Shown piece by piece: positions 19,870 through 28,525 of a DNA stretch of 64,000 nucleotides. The DNA is from Sphingomonas naasensis (GTDB taxonomy: Bacteria; Pseudomonadota; Alphaproteobacteria; Sphingomonadales; Sphingomonadaceae), in the NCBI RefSeq assembly GCF_004792695.1, contig NZ_SRXU01000004.1:310001-374000 (forward strand). Direction: 5' to 3'. A model generated the notes under the pieces. It saw only the letters and a program-made list of their open reading frames with translations. It searched no databases and had not been told where the DNA came from. A program made the translations under genes and the position numbers. The first letter of the stretch is position 1; each line of letters starts with the position of its first letter.

Positions 19870-20361
19870 GTGAATTCGATCCGCTTCCCTGCGGCGCCGT
19901 TGGCGCCTTTGCTGCTCACGCTGTTGATCGTCGGGTGCAGCAAAGGCGATGCGCCCGCCAATGGTGCGAGCGCGGAGGAAGCCGCGGCAGTGGCAGGCAT
20001 CGGCAGCAAGCTCGAGCCCGGCCTCTACGAGATCGTGCAGACCGGCGATGTCGACATCACCATCAAGCAATGCCTCTCGGCGGAGCAGCTCGCCAAGAGC
20101 CGGCTCGTCGGCGAGGACGATCTGCAAAAGGGGTGGCATTTCGTCAGGAACAGCATGTCGGGCGGGCGCTTCGAGGTCGAGGCGGTCGGTCCGTCCGACG
20201 CGCGAATGGTCGAAACCGGCACCTATGGCCAGACGGCCTATCAGGGCGAGTCGAGCATGACCTACGACAACGGCGGCGAGAAGCAGGCGATCAACATCCG
20301 CTACAAGGCGAGGCGGATCGCGGCTGGCTGCACCGAAGCCGACGAGAAGGACGAGAGCTGA
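19870..20361 (+). CDS. DUF3617 lipoprotein
   Basis: The 163-residue protein begins at GTG, 11 bases after a GAGGAAA site. It has a signal peptide whose lipobox ends in Leu-Ile-Val-Gly-Cys near residue 18. The mature domain has the DUF3617 pattern: KLEPGLYEIVQTGD, a single cysteine in IKQCLS, and a C-terminal YDNGGEKQAINIRYKARRIAAGC. The family is exported and of unknown role. It is divergent from the FemAB-like gene with a 178-base gap and converges on the mscS-like gene. Confidence 0.82.
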   Translation: MNSIRFPAAPLAPLLLTLLIVGCSKGDAPANGASAEEAAAVAGIGSKLEPGLYEIVQTGDVDITIKQCLSAEQLAKSRLVGEDDLQKGWHFVRNSMSGGRFEVEAVGPSDARMVETGTYGQTAYQGESSMTYDNGGEKQAINIRYKARRIAAGCTEADEKDES

Positions 20362-20377
20362 ATCGCCGCGTCGCGGG

Positions 20378-21649
20378 TCAGCCTCCGGTCGTCGGCCATT
20401 CCCTGACCCGCACGTCGCGCACCGGATAGGGCACTGCGATGCCGTGCTCCTTGAACAGCAGCCACAGCCGGTTGAGCACGTCGCTGCGGACATTGCCGAC
20501 GCCGCTTTCCGGATCGCTGATCCAAGCGAGGATTTCGTGCTCGACGCCGGTCTGCCCGAAGGCCATCAGCCAGACATTGGTCTTGGGATTGTTCAGCACG
20601 CGCGGGCTCTCGGCCGCCGCGCGCAGCATCAGCTCCTGCGCGAGCTTGAGATCGCAGTCATAGGCTACGGTCACCGGGATCCGCACGCGGACGTTGCGAT
20701 CGGTGTACGACCAGTTCTCCACTTCCTGCGTCATCAGATTCTCGTTCGGAATCAGATGCTCCTTGCCGTCACGCGTGACCACCGAGACCGCGCGCACGCC
20801 GATCTTGTTGACCCAGCCGAAGCTGTCGCCGACGACGATCACGTCACCCGGCTTGATCGAGCGGTCCATCAGCAGGATGATTCCCGCGATCAGATTGCCG
20901 ATCGTCTTTTGGAGGCCGAAGCCGATCGCGAGGCCGAACGCGCCGGAGAACACCGCGAACGCGGTCAGGTCGATCTCGAGCAGGTCGACGCCGATGAAGA
21001 AGGCGAGAATCACCACCGCGATGCCGGCCAGCTTCTGGACCAGCAGCTTCTGGGTCGGATCGAAGCCGCGGGCATTGCCGATCGAATGCCCGAGCAGCTT
21101 GTTGGTCAGCCGCACGCCCGCGAAAAGCAGCAGCACCGTGATCCCGATGGTCAGCGCCGAGAGGAGCGAGAAGCGCCGTTGACCGACCTGGATGCCGACA
21201 CGGTCGAGCGTGACCTCGATCACCGAGAAGCCGCCGATCGCGTGGCTGAGGATGGCAGTGAAAGCGAGCGCGCCGAGCGTCCAGGCGGCCCAGCGCGGCA
21301 AATTGAGCCCGCGCAGCAGCGCGGCGACCAGCATTGCCCCGGCCAGTCCTTCGACGAGGCCGATCACCAGCGCCGGCAGCGCCATCCACGGCCAGCTCAC
21401 CGCAGCGAGCGCGAGCAGGATCGCGACCACGCCCCAGCGGACGATCGCGCAGACGCGCAGGTGGAAAGTGGCGGCATTGCCGTTGACATGTTCGGCCCAG
21501 GCGGCGGCGATCCGCGCGCCGATATGCCGCCCGGCCAGCCAGCCGAGGAACAGCGCCAGCGCGGCCAGCCCGGTGGCGATCGCGGCCTCGGTCAGCTCGG
21601 CGGTGCCCGGCAGGTTGTGACCCGCCAGCCAGGCGCCGAGCCGCTCCAT
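20378..21649 (-). CDS. Mechanosensitive ion channel of the MscS family
   Basis: The 423-residue protein has several N-terminal helices and then the MscS core. Its pore-lining stretch FSGAFGLAIGFGLQKTIGNL is followed by the beta domain (DVIVVGDSFGWVNKIGVRAVSVVTRDGKEHLIPN). Such channels open on membrane tension during osmotic downshift. The start at 21649 overlaps the stop of metC as TGATG, so the gene is translated from the same messenger as sseA and metC. The upstream in-frame region to 21760 is inside metC and not used. Confidence 0.93.
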   Translation of the reverse strand: MERLGAWLAGHNLPGTAELTEAAIATGLAALALFLGWLAGRHIGARIAAAWAEHVNGNAATFHLRVCAIVRWGVVAILLALAAVSWPWMALPALVIGLVEGLAGAMLVAALLRGLNLPRWAAWTLGALAFTAILSHAIGGFSVIEVTLDRVGIQVGQRRFSLLSALTIGITVLLLFAGVRLTNKLLGHSIGNARGFDPTQKLLVQKLAGIAVVILAFFIGVDLLEIDLTAFAVFSGAFGLAIGFGLQKTIGNLIAGIILLMDRSIKPGDVIVVGDSFGWVNKIGVRAVSVVTRDGKEHLIPNENLMTQEVENWSYTDRNVRVRIPVTVAYDCDLKLAQELMLRAAAESPRVLNNPKTNVWLMAFGQTGVEHEILAWISDPESGVGNVRSDVLNRLWLLFKEHGIAVPYPVRDVRVREWPTTGG

Positions 21650-22833
21650 CAGCCGCGCGCCTTGGCGAAGCGGGCGAGCCCGGCTTCGAGGTCGGCGATC
21701 AGATCGTCGGCATCCTCGAGGCCGATCTGCAATCGGACGAGCGGCCCCTCCGCTTCCCATTTGGTCGCGGTGCGGTGGTGCTGCGGGTCGACCGGGATGG
21801 CAAGGCTCTCATAGCCGCCCCAGCTATAGCCGATCCCGAAATGTTGCAGGCCGTCGATCAGCGCCGCGCGCGCCGCCTCGTCGCCGCCGTTGAGCACGAA
21901 CGAGAACAGCCCGGAGGCGCCGCGGAAATCGCGCACGAAGGTTTCATGCCCCGGGCAATCGGGCAGCGCCGGGTGGAGCACGCGCGCCACTTCGGGCCTG
22001 CCCGTGAGCCATTCGGCGATCTTGCGCGCCGAACGGCCATGCTGGTCGAGCCGCACCGCCATCGTCCGCAGCCCGCGCGCGCCCAGCCAGGCATCGTCGG
22101 GGCTCGCGGTCTGGCCGAGCTGATAGGTCGTCGCGCGCAGCCGCTGATACTGCCCTGCCGCCGCAGTGACCGATCCGAGCATCACGTCCGAATGGCCGAC
22201 GACATATTTGGTGCAGGCGAGGATCGAATAGTCGATCCCCAGCGGAATCGCCGGCAGCAGCAGCGGCGTCGCCCAGGTATTGTCGAGCAGGGTGGTGATT
22301 CCGCGGGCCTTCGCCACCGCGACGATCGCCGGAATGTCCTGCACCTCGAAGGTCAGGCTGCCCGGGCTCTCCATGAAGATCGCCCTGGTCCGCTCGGTGC
22401 ACAGCCCGGCGATGCCCGCGCCGATCAGCGGATCGTAGAACACCGTCTCGATCCCGAAGCGTTTCAGCAAGCCGTTCGCGAGGTTGCGCGTCGGATCATA
22501 GGCGTTGTCGGCGAGCAGCAATTGGTCGCCCGGCGCGAGCACCGCGAGCAGAGCAGCGGCGATCGCCGCGACGCCCGACGGGTAGAGCAAGGTCGCCTCC
22601 GCGCCCGGCTCGAGCTCGGTCAGCGCGTCGGCGAGCGACCATTGCGTCGGCGTGCCGCGGCGGCCGTAGAACAGCTTGTGATGCGTGTCCGCCGCGCCGC
22701 GCGCGCGCAGTTCGGCGACCGAATCATAAAGAATCGTCGAGGCGCGCCATACCGGCGGATTGACGATGCCCTGCGTCCATTCGGGCTTGCGCCCGGCCTG
22801 AACGACCTTGGTGGCGTCCCTCTCGTCGCTCAT
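21649..22833 (-). CDS. metC: Cystathionine beta-lyase (PLP, Cys/Met metabolism family)
   Basis: The enzyme cleaves cystathionine to homocysteine, ammonia and pyruvate. The 394-residue protein shows the family signature with the Schiff-base lysine at residue 209 (ACTKYVVGHSDVMLG), the YGRRGTPTQ entry motif near residue 57 and YPSGVAAI near 84. A cystathionine gamma-synthase or gamma-lyase cannot be fully excluded. The start at 22833 overlaps the sseA stop by ATGA, and the downstream mscS start overlaps its own stop. Confidence 0.88.
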   Translation of the reverse strand: MSDERDATKVVQAGRKPEWTQGIVNPPVWRASTILYDSVAELRARGAADTHHKLFYGRRGTPTQWSLADALTELEPGAEATLLYPSGVAAIAAALLAVLAPGDQLLLADNAYDPTRNLANGLLKRFGIETVFYDPLIGAGIAGLCTERTRAIFMESPGSLTFEVQDIPAIVAVAKARGITTLLDNTWATPLLLPAIPLGIDYSILACTKYVVGHSDVMLGSVTAAAGQYQRLRATTYQLGQTASPDDAWLGARGLRTMAVRLDQHGRSARKIAEWLTGRPEVARVLHPALPDCPGHETFVRDFRGASGLFSFVLNGGDEAARAALIDGLQHFGIGYSWGGYESLAIPVDPQHHRTATKWEAEGPLVRLQIGLEDADDLIADLEAGLARFAKARG

Positions 22834-23663
22834 GCCGGCCCCAGCGCCTTGGGGGTGGCGGGGTGCGCGCCCCATTCGGACCAGCTGCCGTCATAGACCG
22901 GCACGTCGCGCCCGATCAGGTGCGCCGCGAAGGCGATCACCGAGGCGGTGATTCCCGATCCGCAGGTCGCGACCAGCGGCTTGTCGAGATCGAGCCCCGC
23001 CTCCGCGAACACTCCGCGGATCGCCGCGGGCGATTTCCACGTCCCGTCGGCTTCGAAGAAGCGGCCATAGGGAATGTTCCTCGATCCCGGGATATGGCCC
23101 GGTGCGCATTCCGCGCGGGGATCGGGCTCCTCGCCCGTGAAGCGTGCCGCCGAGCGCGCGTCGACGATCTGCTCGTCGGTCACCTGCATCTCGGCGAGGC
23201 TGCGCACCTGTGTCCGCGGCATCCCCGCCTCGAAGCTGGCGCGCGCCGATCCCGGCGTCGTTTGCTCCGTCGGCCGCCCCTCGGCCTTCCATTTGGCGAT
23301 CCCGCCGTCGAGCAGCGCCGCGTCGACTCCGAAACGCCCGAGTATCCACCATGCCCGGCAGGCGGTATGATGCGGGCTGTTGTCGTAGAGCACCACCCGG
23401 CTCTCCGCAGTGACTCCCAGCGCCGCCATCCGCGCCTCGAACAGGGCGCGCGGCGGCAGCATCGACGGCAGCGGGTCCGCGCTATCGATGAGGGTGTCGA
23501 GATCGAGCAGCCGCGCGCCCGGGACATGCCCCGCGGCATATTCGCCCGCCGGGTCTTGCTTCGCCGATCCGGGGAGCGTCGAGGTGTAGGTGGCGTCGAG
23601 CACCACGAGGCCATCGGCGCCCAGCGCCTCCGCCAGCCATTCGGTCGTTACGAGTGCGTCCAT
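22830..23663 (-). CDS. sseA: 3-mercaptopyruvate sulfurtransferase (rhodanese family)
   Basis: The enzyme transfers sulfur from 3-mercaptopyruvate to a thiol or cyanide. The 277-residue protein has two rhodanese domains. The second has the active-site loop CGSGIT (VATCGSGITAS), which marks mercaptopyruvate sulfurtransferase rather than thiosulfate sulfurtransferase. The first has the YDNSPHHTACRAWW region and no catalytic cysteine in the loop. The start at 23663 has a GGAG site eight bases upstream. It is the first gene of the coupled operon sseA-metC-mscS. Confidence 0.93.
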   Translation of the reverse strand: MDALVTTEWLAEALGADGLVVLDATYTSTLPGSAKQDPAGEYAAGHVPGARLLDLDTLIDSADPLPSMLPPRALFEARMAALGVTAESRVVLYDNSPHHTACRAWWILGRFGVDAALLDGGIAKWKAEGRPTEQTTPGSARASFEAGMPRTQVRSLAEMQVTDEQIVDARSAARFTGEEPDPRAECAPGHIPGSRNIPYGRFFEADGTWKSPAAIRGVFAEAGLDLDKPLVATCGSGITASVIAFAAHLIGRDVPVYDGSWSEWGAHPATPKALGPA

Positions 23664-23708
23664 CGCCTTCGCTCCTAGAAGGATGCAAAGCGCATCGCAA
23701 ACCACTAC

Positions 23709-24164
23709 ATGCGGGGCATGGAACCCAAGCATCTCGGACAGGCCTCCAGCCTCCCCGCCACGCCGGAAGAAGCGGAGCTCGATTACGTCCCCAATCCGCG
23801 CCCCGGCAGCCGCTACATGATCCGCTTCGCCGCGCCCGAATTCACCTCGCTCTGCCCGATCACCGGCCAGCCCGATTTCGCGCATCTCGTGATCGACTAT
23901 GTCCCCGGGGAGACGATCGTCGAGTCCAAGTCGCTCAAGCTGTTTCTCGGCAGCTTCCGCAACCACGGCGCGTTTCACGAGGATTGCACCGTCGGTATCG
24001 GCGAGCGGCTGTTCGGTGAGATGAAGCCCGAATGGCTGCGGATCGGCGGCTATTGGTATCCGCGCGGCGGGATTCCGATCGACGTGTTCTGGCAGTCGGG
24101 CGAGCCGCCCGCGGGCGTCTGGATTCCCTCTCAGGAGGTGCCGGGCTATCGCGGTCGCGGCTGA
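23709..24164 (+). CDS. queF: NADPH-dependent 7-cyano-7-deazaguanine reductase
   Basis: QueF reduces preQ0 to preQ1 in queuosine tRNA modification. The 151-residue protein is the short unimodular type. It has the active cysteine in [13 protein letters not shown] (about residue 49), [15 protein letters not shown] and the HEDC motif. An internal ATG at 23718 (MEPKH) is an equally plausible start, and neither has a convincing ribosome site. It is divergent from sseA with a 45-base gap, and no other queuosine gene is nearby. Confidence 0.94.
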   Translation: MRGMEPKHLGQASSLPATPEEAELDYVPNPRPGSRYMIRFAAPEFTSLCPITGQPDFAHLVIDYVPGETIVESKSLKLFLGSFRNHGAFHEDCTVGIGERLFGEMKPEWLRIGGYWYPRGGIPIDVFWQSGEPPAGVWIPSQEVPGYRGRG

Positions 24165-24201
24165 ACGCCAGATTTACGGCACGATTCGGCGGATTCATTT
24201 A

Positions 24202-24285
24202 TGTTGCATTGCAACAATAGTGAAACCATATTGCTTAGCGGGAGTTGAGGGGAGGACCAGCGGCTCAGGCTGCTGATTTGTTGCA
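24202..24285. promoter_or_regulatory. Palindrome plus half-site upstream of the GT4 gene
   Basis: TGTTGC and GCAACA form a 15-base dyad with an ATT centre at 24202-24216, and the half-site TGTTGCA recurs at 24279-24285, 18 bases before the start codon. The surrounding DNA is AT-richer than neighbours. The arrangement looks like a repressor or activator site for the glycan genes, but the regulator is unknown. Confidence 0.4.
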
Positions 24286-24302
24286 GTAGCGAAGGACATG
24301 GG

Positions 24303-26576
24303 ATGGCGCCGTTCATGCTCGATACGGGGATCAGGCACCTCGCCCTCATCGGCAATTTCCTTCCCCGCAAATGCGGTCTCGCAACCTACACCACCGACAC
24401 TTACAACGCGCTGCGCCAGCGCTATCCCGAGATCCGGGTCGACGTCTATGCGATGGACGACCATCCCGGCCTTTACGACTATCCCGAAGCCGTCACGCGC
24501 GCGATCCCGCAACACGAGCGCGCCGCCTATCTCGACGCCGCGCGCGCGATCGAGGCGAGCGGGGCGCAGGCGCTGTGGATCCAGCACGAATATGGCATCT
24601 ATGGCGGTCCCGCCGGCGAATTTCTGATCGCATTGATCGACCGGCTGTCGATCCCGGTGATCACCACGCTCCACACCGTGCTCGAGCGCCCCAGCGCCGA
24701 CGAGCGGCGGGTGATGGAGGCGCTGCTGCGCCGCTCGTCGCGGATCGTGGTGATGGCCGAGAAGGGCCGCGACATCCTCAAGCGTGTCCACGGTGCCGAC
24801 GACAAGAGCATCGTGATGATCCCGCACGGCGTTCCCGATCGGCCGTTCGTCGATCCGGACAGCCTCAAGCCGGAATTCGGCTGGGCGGGGCGCGAGGTCA
24901 TCCTCACCTTCGGGCTGCTCGCGCCCAACAAGGGCATCGAGACGATGATCTCGGCGCTGCCGCAGGTCGTCGCCCGTCACCCACAGGCGCTCTACGTCAT
25001 CCTCGGCGCGACGCACCCGAACCTCGTCGCGCACGAAGGCGAGGCCTATCGCGACCGCCTGAAGGCGCTCGCCGCCGAGCAGGGCGTCGCCGCGCATGTC
25101 CAGTTCATCGACGCATTCGTCGAACATGACGAACTGCTCGATTATCTCCAGGCCGCCGATCTCTACGTCACGCCCTATTCCAATCCCGCCCAGATCACTT
25201 CGGGCACGCTTTCCTACGCGGTCGGCGTCGGCAAGCCGGTGATCTCGACCCCCTATGTCCATGCCACCGAGATCCTCGCCGAGGATCATGGCGTTCTCGT
25301 CGATTTCGGCGACAGCAGCGCGTTCGCCCGCGAGATCGGCCGGTTGCTGGCGGACGATTCCGATCGGCTGGCGCTGGCGCAGCGCGCCTATGCCCGCGGC
25401 CGCACCATGATCTGGTCGCGCCTCGCCGAGACCGCGGTGGCCGAGCTCGCGGCGATCATCGCCGCCAAGCCCCGCCGCTTCGCGCGCGCGCCCGCCGAGC
25501 TGGCGACGCTCGAGCCCGACATCGCCGCGGTCGAACGGATGAGCGATTCGACCGGCATGCTCCAGCATTCGATCTATTCGGTGCCCGATCGCCGCTACGG
25601 CTATTGCATCGACGACAATGCCCGCGCGCTCATCCTGATGTGCAAGATCGACGGGATCGACGAGGCGGTGCGCGACAAATGGACGACCATCTATGGCGGG
25701 TTCGTCCAATATGCGTGGAATCCCGACCAGCGCCGCTTCCGCAATTTCATGAACTTCGACCGCAGCTGGTGCGAGGACGTCGGCTCGGAAGATTCGAACG
25801 GCCGCGCGATCTGGGCGCTCGGCGTCACCGCGCGCGACGCGCGTGCGCAGAAGCATCGCGACTGGGCCTCGGTGCTGTTCGACAACACCGCCTCGATCGC
25901 GCTCGAGCTGCAGGCGCCGCGCGCGCACGCCTTCGCGATGCTCGGTGCGGCGGCGATGATCGAGGCGCATCCCGGCCATGCGCTCTCGCGCACGATCCTG
26001 AAGCGCTACGGCGAAGAGCTGATCGGCTTGCTCGACGCGGCGCGCCGGCCTGAATGGCAATGGTTCGAGATCGTCCTCGCCTATGACAATGCCCGTCTGC
26101 CCGAAGCCCTGCTGCGCGCCGGCAAGGTGCTTGGCCGCCGCGACTTTGTCGAGGTGGGGCTCGAAACGCTCGGCTGGATCACCGAACGCCAGACCTCACC
26201 CGAAGGTCGCTTCCGCGCGGTCGGTACCGAGAGCTTCGGCCGGCCCTATGCCGATCCGCTTCCCTTCGATCAGCAGCCGCTCGAGGCGCAAGCCACCGTC
26301 GATGCCTGTGTCGCCGCCTACGAAGTCACCGCCGACGCGCGCTGGTACGAAGAGGCGATGCGCGCCTATCGCTGGTATCTCGGTGCCAATGATCTCGAGA
26401 TGCCGCTGGCGACGGCGCAGGACGGCGGCTGCTTCGACGGGCTGATGCCCACCGGCTTGAACCGGAATCAGGGTGCTGAGTCGATTCTGGCGCTCCAACT
26501 GGCCAATTGCGCCATTTCCGGACTTTCAAAGCCCGTCGAAAACGTGTCAAGCACCCCGCGCACTGCCGTCGCGTGA
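24303..26576 (+). CDS. GT4 glycosyltransferase with C-terminal helical domain
   Basis: The 757-residue protein has two parts. Residues 1-390 form a GT-B/GT4 glycosyltransferase: NFLPRKCGLATYT at the N-terminus, HGV at the cleft, FGLLAPNKGIETMI and the donor-site run DLYVTPYSNPAQITSGTLSYAVGVGKPVISTPY. Residues 395-757 look like an alpha-helical toroid with conserved GYCIDDNARAL, SWCEDVGSEDSNGRAIW and LNRNQGAESILALQ. The second domain is absent from ordinary GT4 enzymes and may process the glycan. An AAGGA site precedes the ATG. A GH130 gene follows after 39 bases. Confidence 0.85.
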   Translation: MAPFMLDTGIRHLALIGNFLPRKCGLATYTTDTYNALRQRYPEIRVDVYAMDDHPGLYDYPEAVTRAIPQHERAAYLDAARAIEASGAQALWIQHEYGIYGGPAGEFLIALIDRLSIPVITTLHTVLERPSADERRVMEALLRRSSRIVVMAEKGRDILKRVHGADDKSIVMIPHGVPDRPFVDPDSLKPEFGWAGREVILTFGLLAPNKGIETMISALPQVVARHPQALYVILGATHPNLVAHEGEAYRDRLKALAAEQGVAAHVQFIDAFVEHDELLDYLQAADLYVTPYSNPAQITSGTLSYAVGVGKPVISTPYVHATEILAEDHGVLVDFGDSSAFAREIGRLLADDSDRLALAQRAYARGRTMIWSRLAETAVAELAAIIAAKPRRFARAPAELATLEPDIAAVERMSDSTGMLQHSIYSVPDRRYGYCIDDNARALILMCKIDGIDEAVRDKWTTIYGGFVQYAWNPDQRRFRNFMNFDRSWCEDVGSEDSNGRAIWALGVTARDARAQKHRDWASVLFDNTASIALELQAPRAHAFAMLGAAAMIEAHPGHALSRTILKRYGEELIGLLDAARRPEWQWFEIVLAYDNARLPEALLRAGKVLGRRDFVEVGLETLGWITERQTSPEGRFRAVGTESFGRPYADPLPFDQQPLEAQATVDACVAAYEVTADARWYEEAMRAYRWYLGANDLEMPLATAQDGGCFDGLMPTGLNRNQGAESILALQLANCAISGLSKPVENVSSTPRTAVA

Positions 26577-26615
26577 ACCCTGCGCGCCGGTTTATCGGGA
26601 CGCTACGGGGGGCTA

Positions 26616-27902
26616 ATGCAGGAACTGTTCAATCACTCGCTTCGGCTCCGCGCCGATCCCTCGCGCGTGGTGGTTCGCCCGTTCCATATCGCCTGGGCGC
26701 ATAACGGCTCGGGGCCGAGCCGGTCGGAGCGCATCGTCGGCGAGGTGCTGGCGATGTCGCCGGGCGAGGCGCGCGTGCAGCTCGAGATCGTGCTCAAGGA
26801 TTTCGAGGCGCGCCACTGGCAGACGCGCCGGGTGTTCATGACGCGCTACGACGAGATCGAGGAGATGCTGAGCCTCGACGGCAGCAATATCGGCGACGAG
26901 AAGCGCCAGCTGCTCGGCGCTTATTTCTGCCACGAATACAGCTATGCCGCCGCCGCGCTGATGAATCCCAGCGCCGTGCCGCATTACGATCAGTCGGGCA
27001 TGCCCAAGGGGAGCATGCGGATTCTGATGTCGCTGCGCGCGGTGGGCGAGGGGCACATCTCCTCGGTCGCCTTTCGCGAGGGCATCATCACCGACAAGAA
27101 CGAACTCAGCCTCGCGCCCGAGCCGCCCTTCGCCACCGCCGCCGACGCGCGCGAGGAGGAAGAGACGACGATGCCCGAGGGGCCGGTGACGGTGTACCGG
27201 CACAGGGACTCGACGCTGTCGGGCACGGTGATCTTCCCGATCACCAAGGCGCAGTCGAACGGGCTCGAGGATCTGCGCATCTGCCACTTCACCCATGACG
27301 ACGGCAGCGAGGAATGGATCGGCACCTACACCGCCTATAACGGCTCGGTGATCCAGTCCGAGCTGCTACGCACGCGCGACTGGCGCGCGATCGATCTCGT
27401 GCCGATGAGCGGCGGCGCCTCGCGCAACAAGGGGATGGCGCTGTTCCCGCGCAAGATCGACGGCAAATACATGATGCTCGGCCGGCAGGACGGCGAGAAC
27501 ATCTTCCTGCATTCGTCCGACGACATCACCCATTGGGAAGGCGGCGAGCTGCTGATCAAGCCGCAATATCCGTGGGAGCTCGTCCAGATGGGCAATTGCG
27601 GCCCGCCCATCGAAGTCGCCGAGGGCTGGCTGGTGCTCACCCATGGCGTCGGCGCGATGCGCAAATATGCGATCGGTGCGGCTTTGCTCGACAAGAACGA
27701 TCCCTCGAAGGTGCTCGCCCGCTCGAAGGAGCCGCTGCTCGCCGCCGCCGACCAGGACCGCGAGGGCTATGTCCCCAACGTCGTCTACACCTGCGGCGCG
27801 ATCCGCCACGGCGACAAGATCTTCATCCCGTACGGGGTGGCGGATAGCTCGGTGGCGTTCGCCTTCGTCCCGATCAAGTCGCTGCTCGAGGCGATGGACT
27901 GA
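26616..27902 (+). CDS. Glycoside hydrolase family 130 (mannoside phosphorylase or hydrolase)
   Basis: GH130 enzymes mainly phosphorolyse beta-mannosides such as beta-1,2-mannobiose or beta-1,4-mannosylglucose. The 428-residue protein has a five-bladed propeller in its C-terminal half. The putative catalytic acid is Asp219 in GLEDLRICHF, followed by NKGMALFPRKIDGKYMMLGRQD. The N-terminal ~190 residues are longer than in GH130 subfamilies 1 and 2, so a different subfamily is likely. It lies 39 bases after the GT4 gene with a GGGGGG site before its ATG. The two may make and recycle one oligosaccharide. Confidence 0.85.
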   Translation: MQELFNHSLRLRADPSRVVVRPFHIAWAHNGSGPSRSERIVGEVLAMSPGEARVQLEIVLKDFEARHWQTRRVFMTRYDEIEEMLSLDGSNIGDEKRQLLGAYFCHEYSYAAAALMNPSAVPHYDQSGMPKGSMRILMSLRAVGEGHISSVAFREGIITDKNELSLAPEPPFATAADAREEEETTMPEGPVTVYRHRDSTLSGTVIFPITKAQSNGLEDLRICHFTHDDGSEEWIGTYTAYNGSVIQSELLRTRDWRAIDLVPMSGGASRNKGMALFPRKIDGKYMMLGRQDGENIFLHSSDDITHWEGGELLIKPQYPWELVQMGNCGPPIEVAEGWLVLTHGVGAMRKYAIGAALLDKNDPSKVLARSKEPLLAAADQDREGYVPNVVYTCGAIRHGDKIFIPYGVADSSVAFAFVPIKSLLEAMD

Positions 27903-27904
27903 CC

Positions 27905-28522
27905 TCAGTCCGTCGTCGAAGCTGCCATCGCGATCAGCCGGCCGGACGGTGGCTGATGGATCGTGAAGAGGAAAGCGCCCCACCACTCCATTCCGGCGTC
28001 AAACCACGGCGAAACTTCGCCTAGCCTCGGACTTGTCCAATCAAGAATGTGCGACTCGGTTCCGGGAGGCAGCAGGAAGTCGAGAATCTCGTCGAACAGC
28101 GACTGGATCTCGCCGGGACGCGCGTGGAGGCCATAGGGCGGAAAGGCGAAGGCGCGGGCGAACTGACCCCCTTCGCCCGGATCAGCCATGCCGTATCCGC
28201 CGGATCGGATGCGTACGCCATCCAGCTTCTTCAACGGCGGATCGACCAATCTCCTGCCGTCACCGGTTTCCCAACTGCCGCGTTGGACAATAGTCCGACT
28301 TCCAGCTTCGCAATGCGCGCCGAGAAACTCCGTCTCGGTGACCTTCCGATGTCCGATCGCGCGCAGCTTCTCGACGTCGAGATCGCCGTTCAGCAGCGCG
28401 CCAATCGCGTTGAGGGCAGCGGCCTCACTCTCCTCCGCGCCGTCGAAAGCCGCGAAGAGGAAAGCGCCGCCCGCCCTGCGAAAGCGTTTGAAGGCGGGCG
28501 GCAGCTTCTCGACGCGCTGCAT
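27905..28522 (-). CDS. Hypothetical protein coupled to the OPT transporter
   Basis: The 205-residue protein is of unknown family. It has no signal peptide and no obvious membrane helix, with a Trp-rich C-terminal part (SPWFDAGMEWWGAFLFTIHQPP). Its codon third positions look less GC-biased than those of its neighbours. The ATG at 28522 sits three bases after the stop of the OPT transporter gene, so the two are translated as a pair. A soluble helper for the transporter or an enzyme acting on its substrate are possible roles, without direct evidence. Confidence 0.7.
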   Translation of the reverse strand: MQRVEKLPPAFKRFRRAGGAFLFAAFDGAEESEAAALNAIGALLNGDLDVEKLRAIGHRKVTETEFLGAHCEAGSRTIVQRGSWETGDGRRLVDPPLKKLDGVRIRSGGYGMADPGEGGQFARAFAFPPYGLHARPGEIQSLFDEILDFLLPPGTESHILDWTSPRLGEVSPWFDAGMEWWGAFLFTIHQPPSGRLIAMAASTTD

Positions 28523-28525
28523 GGC

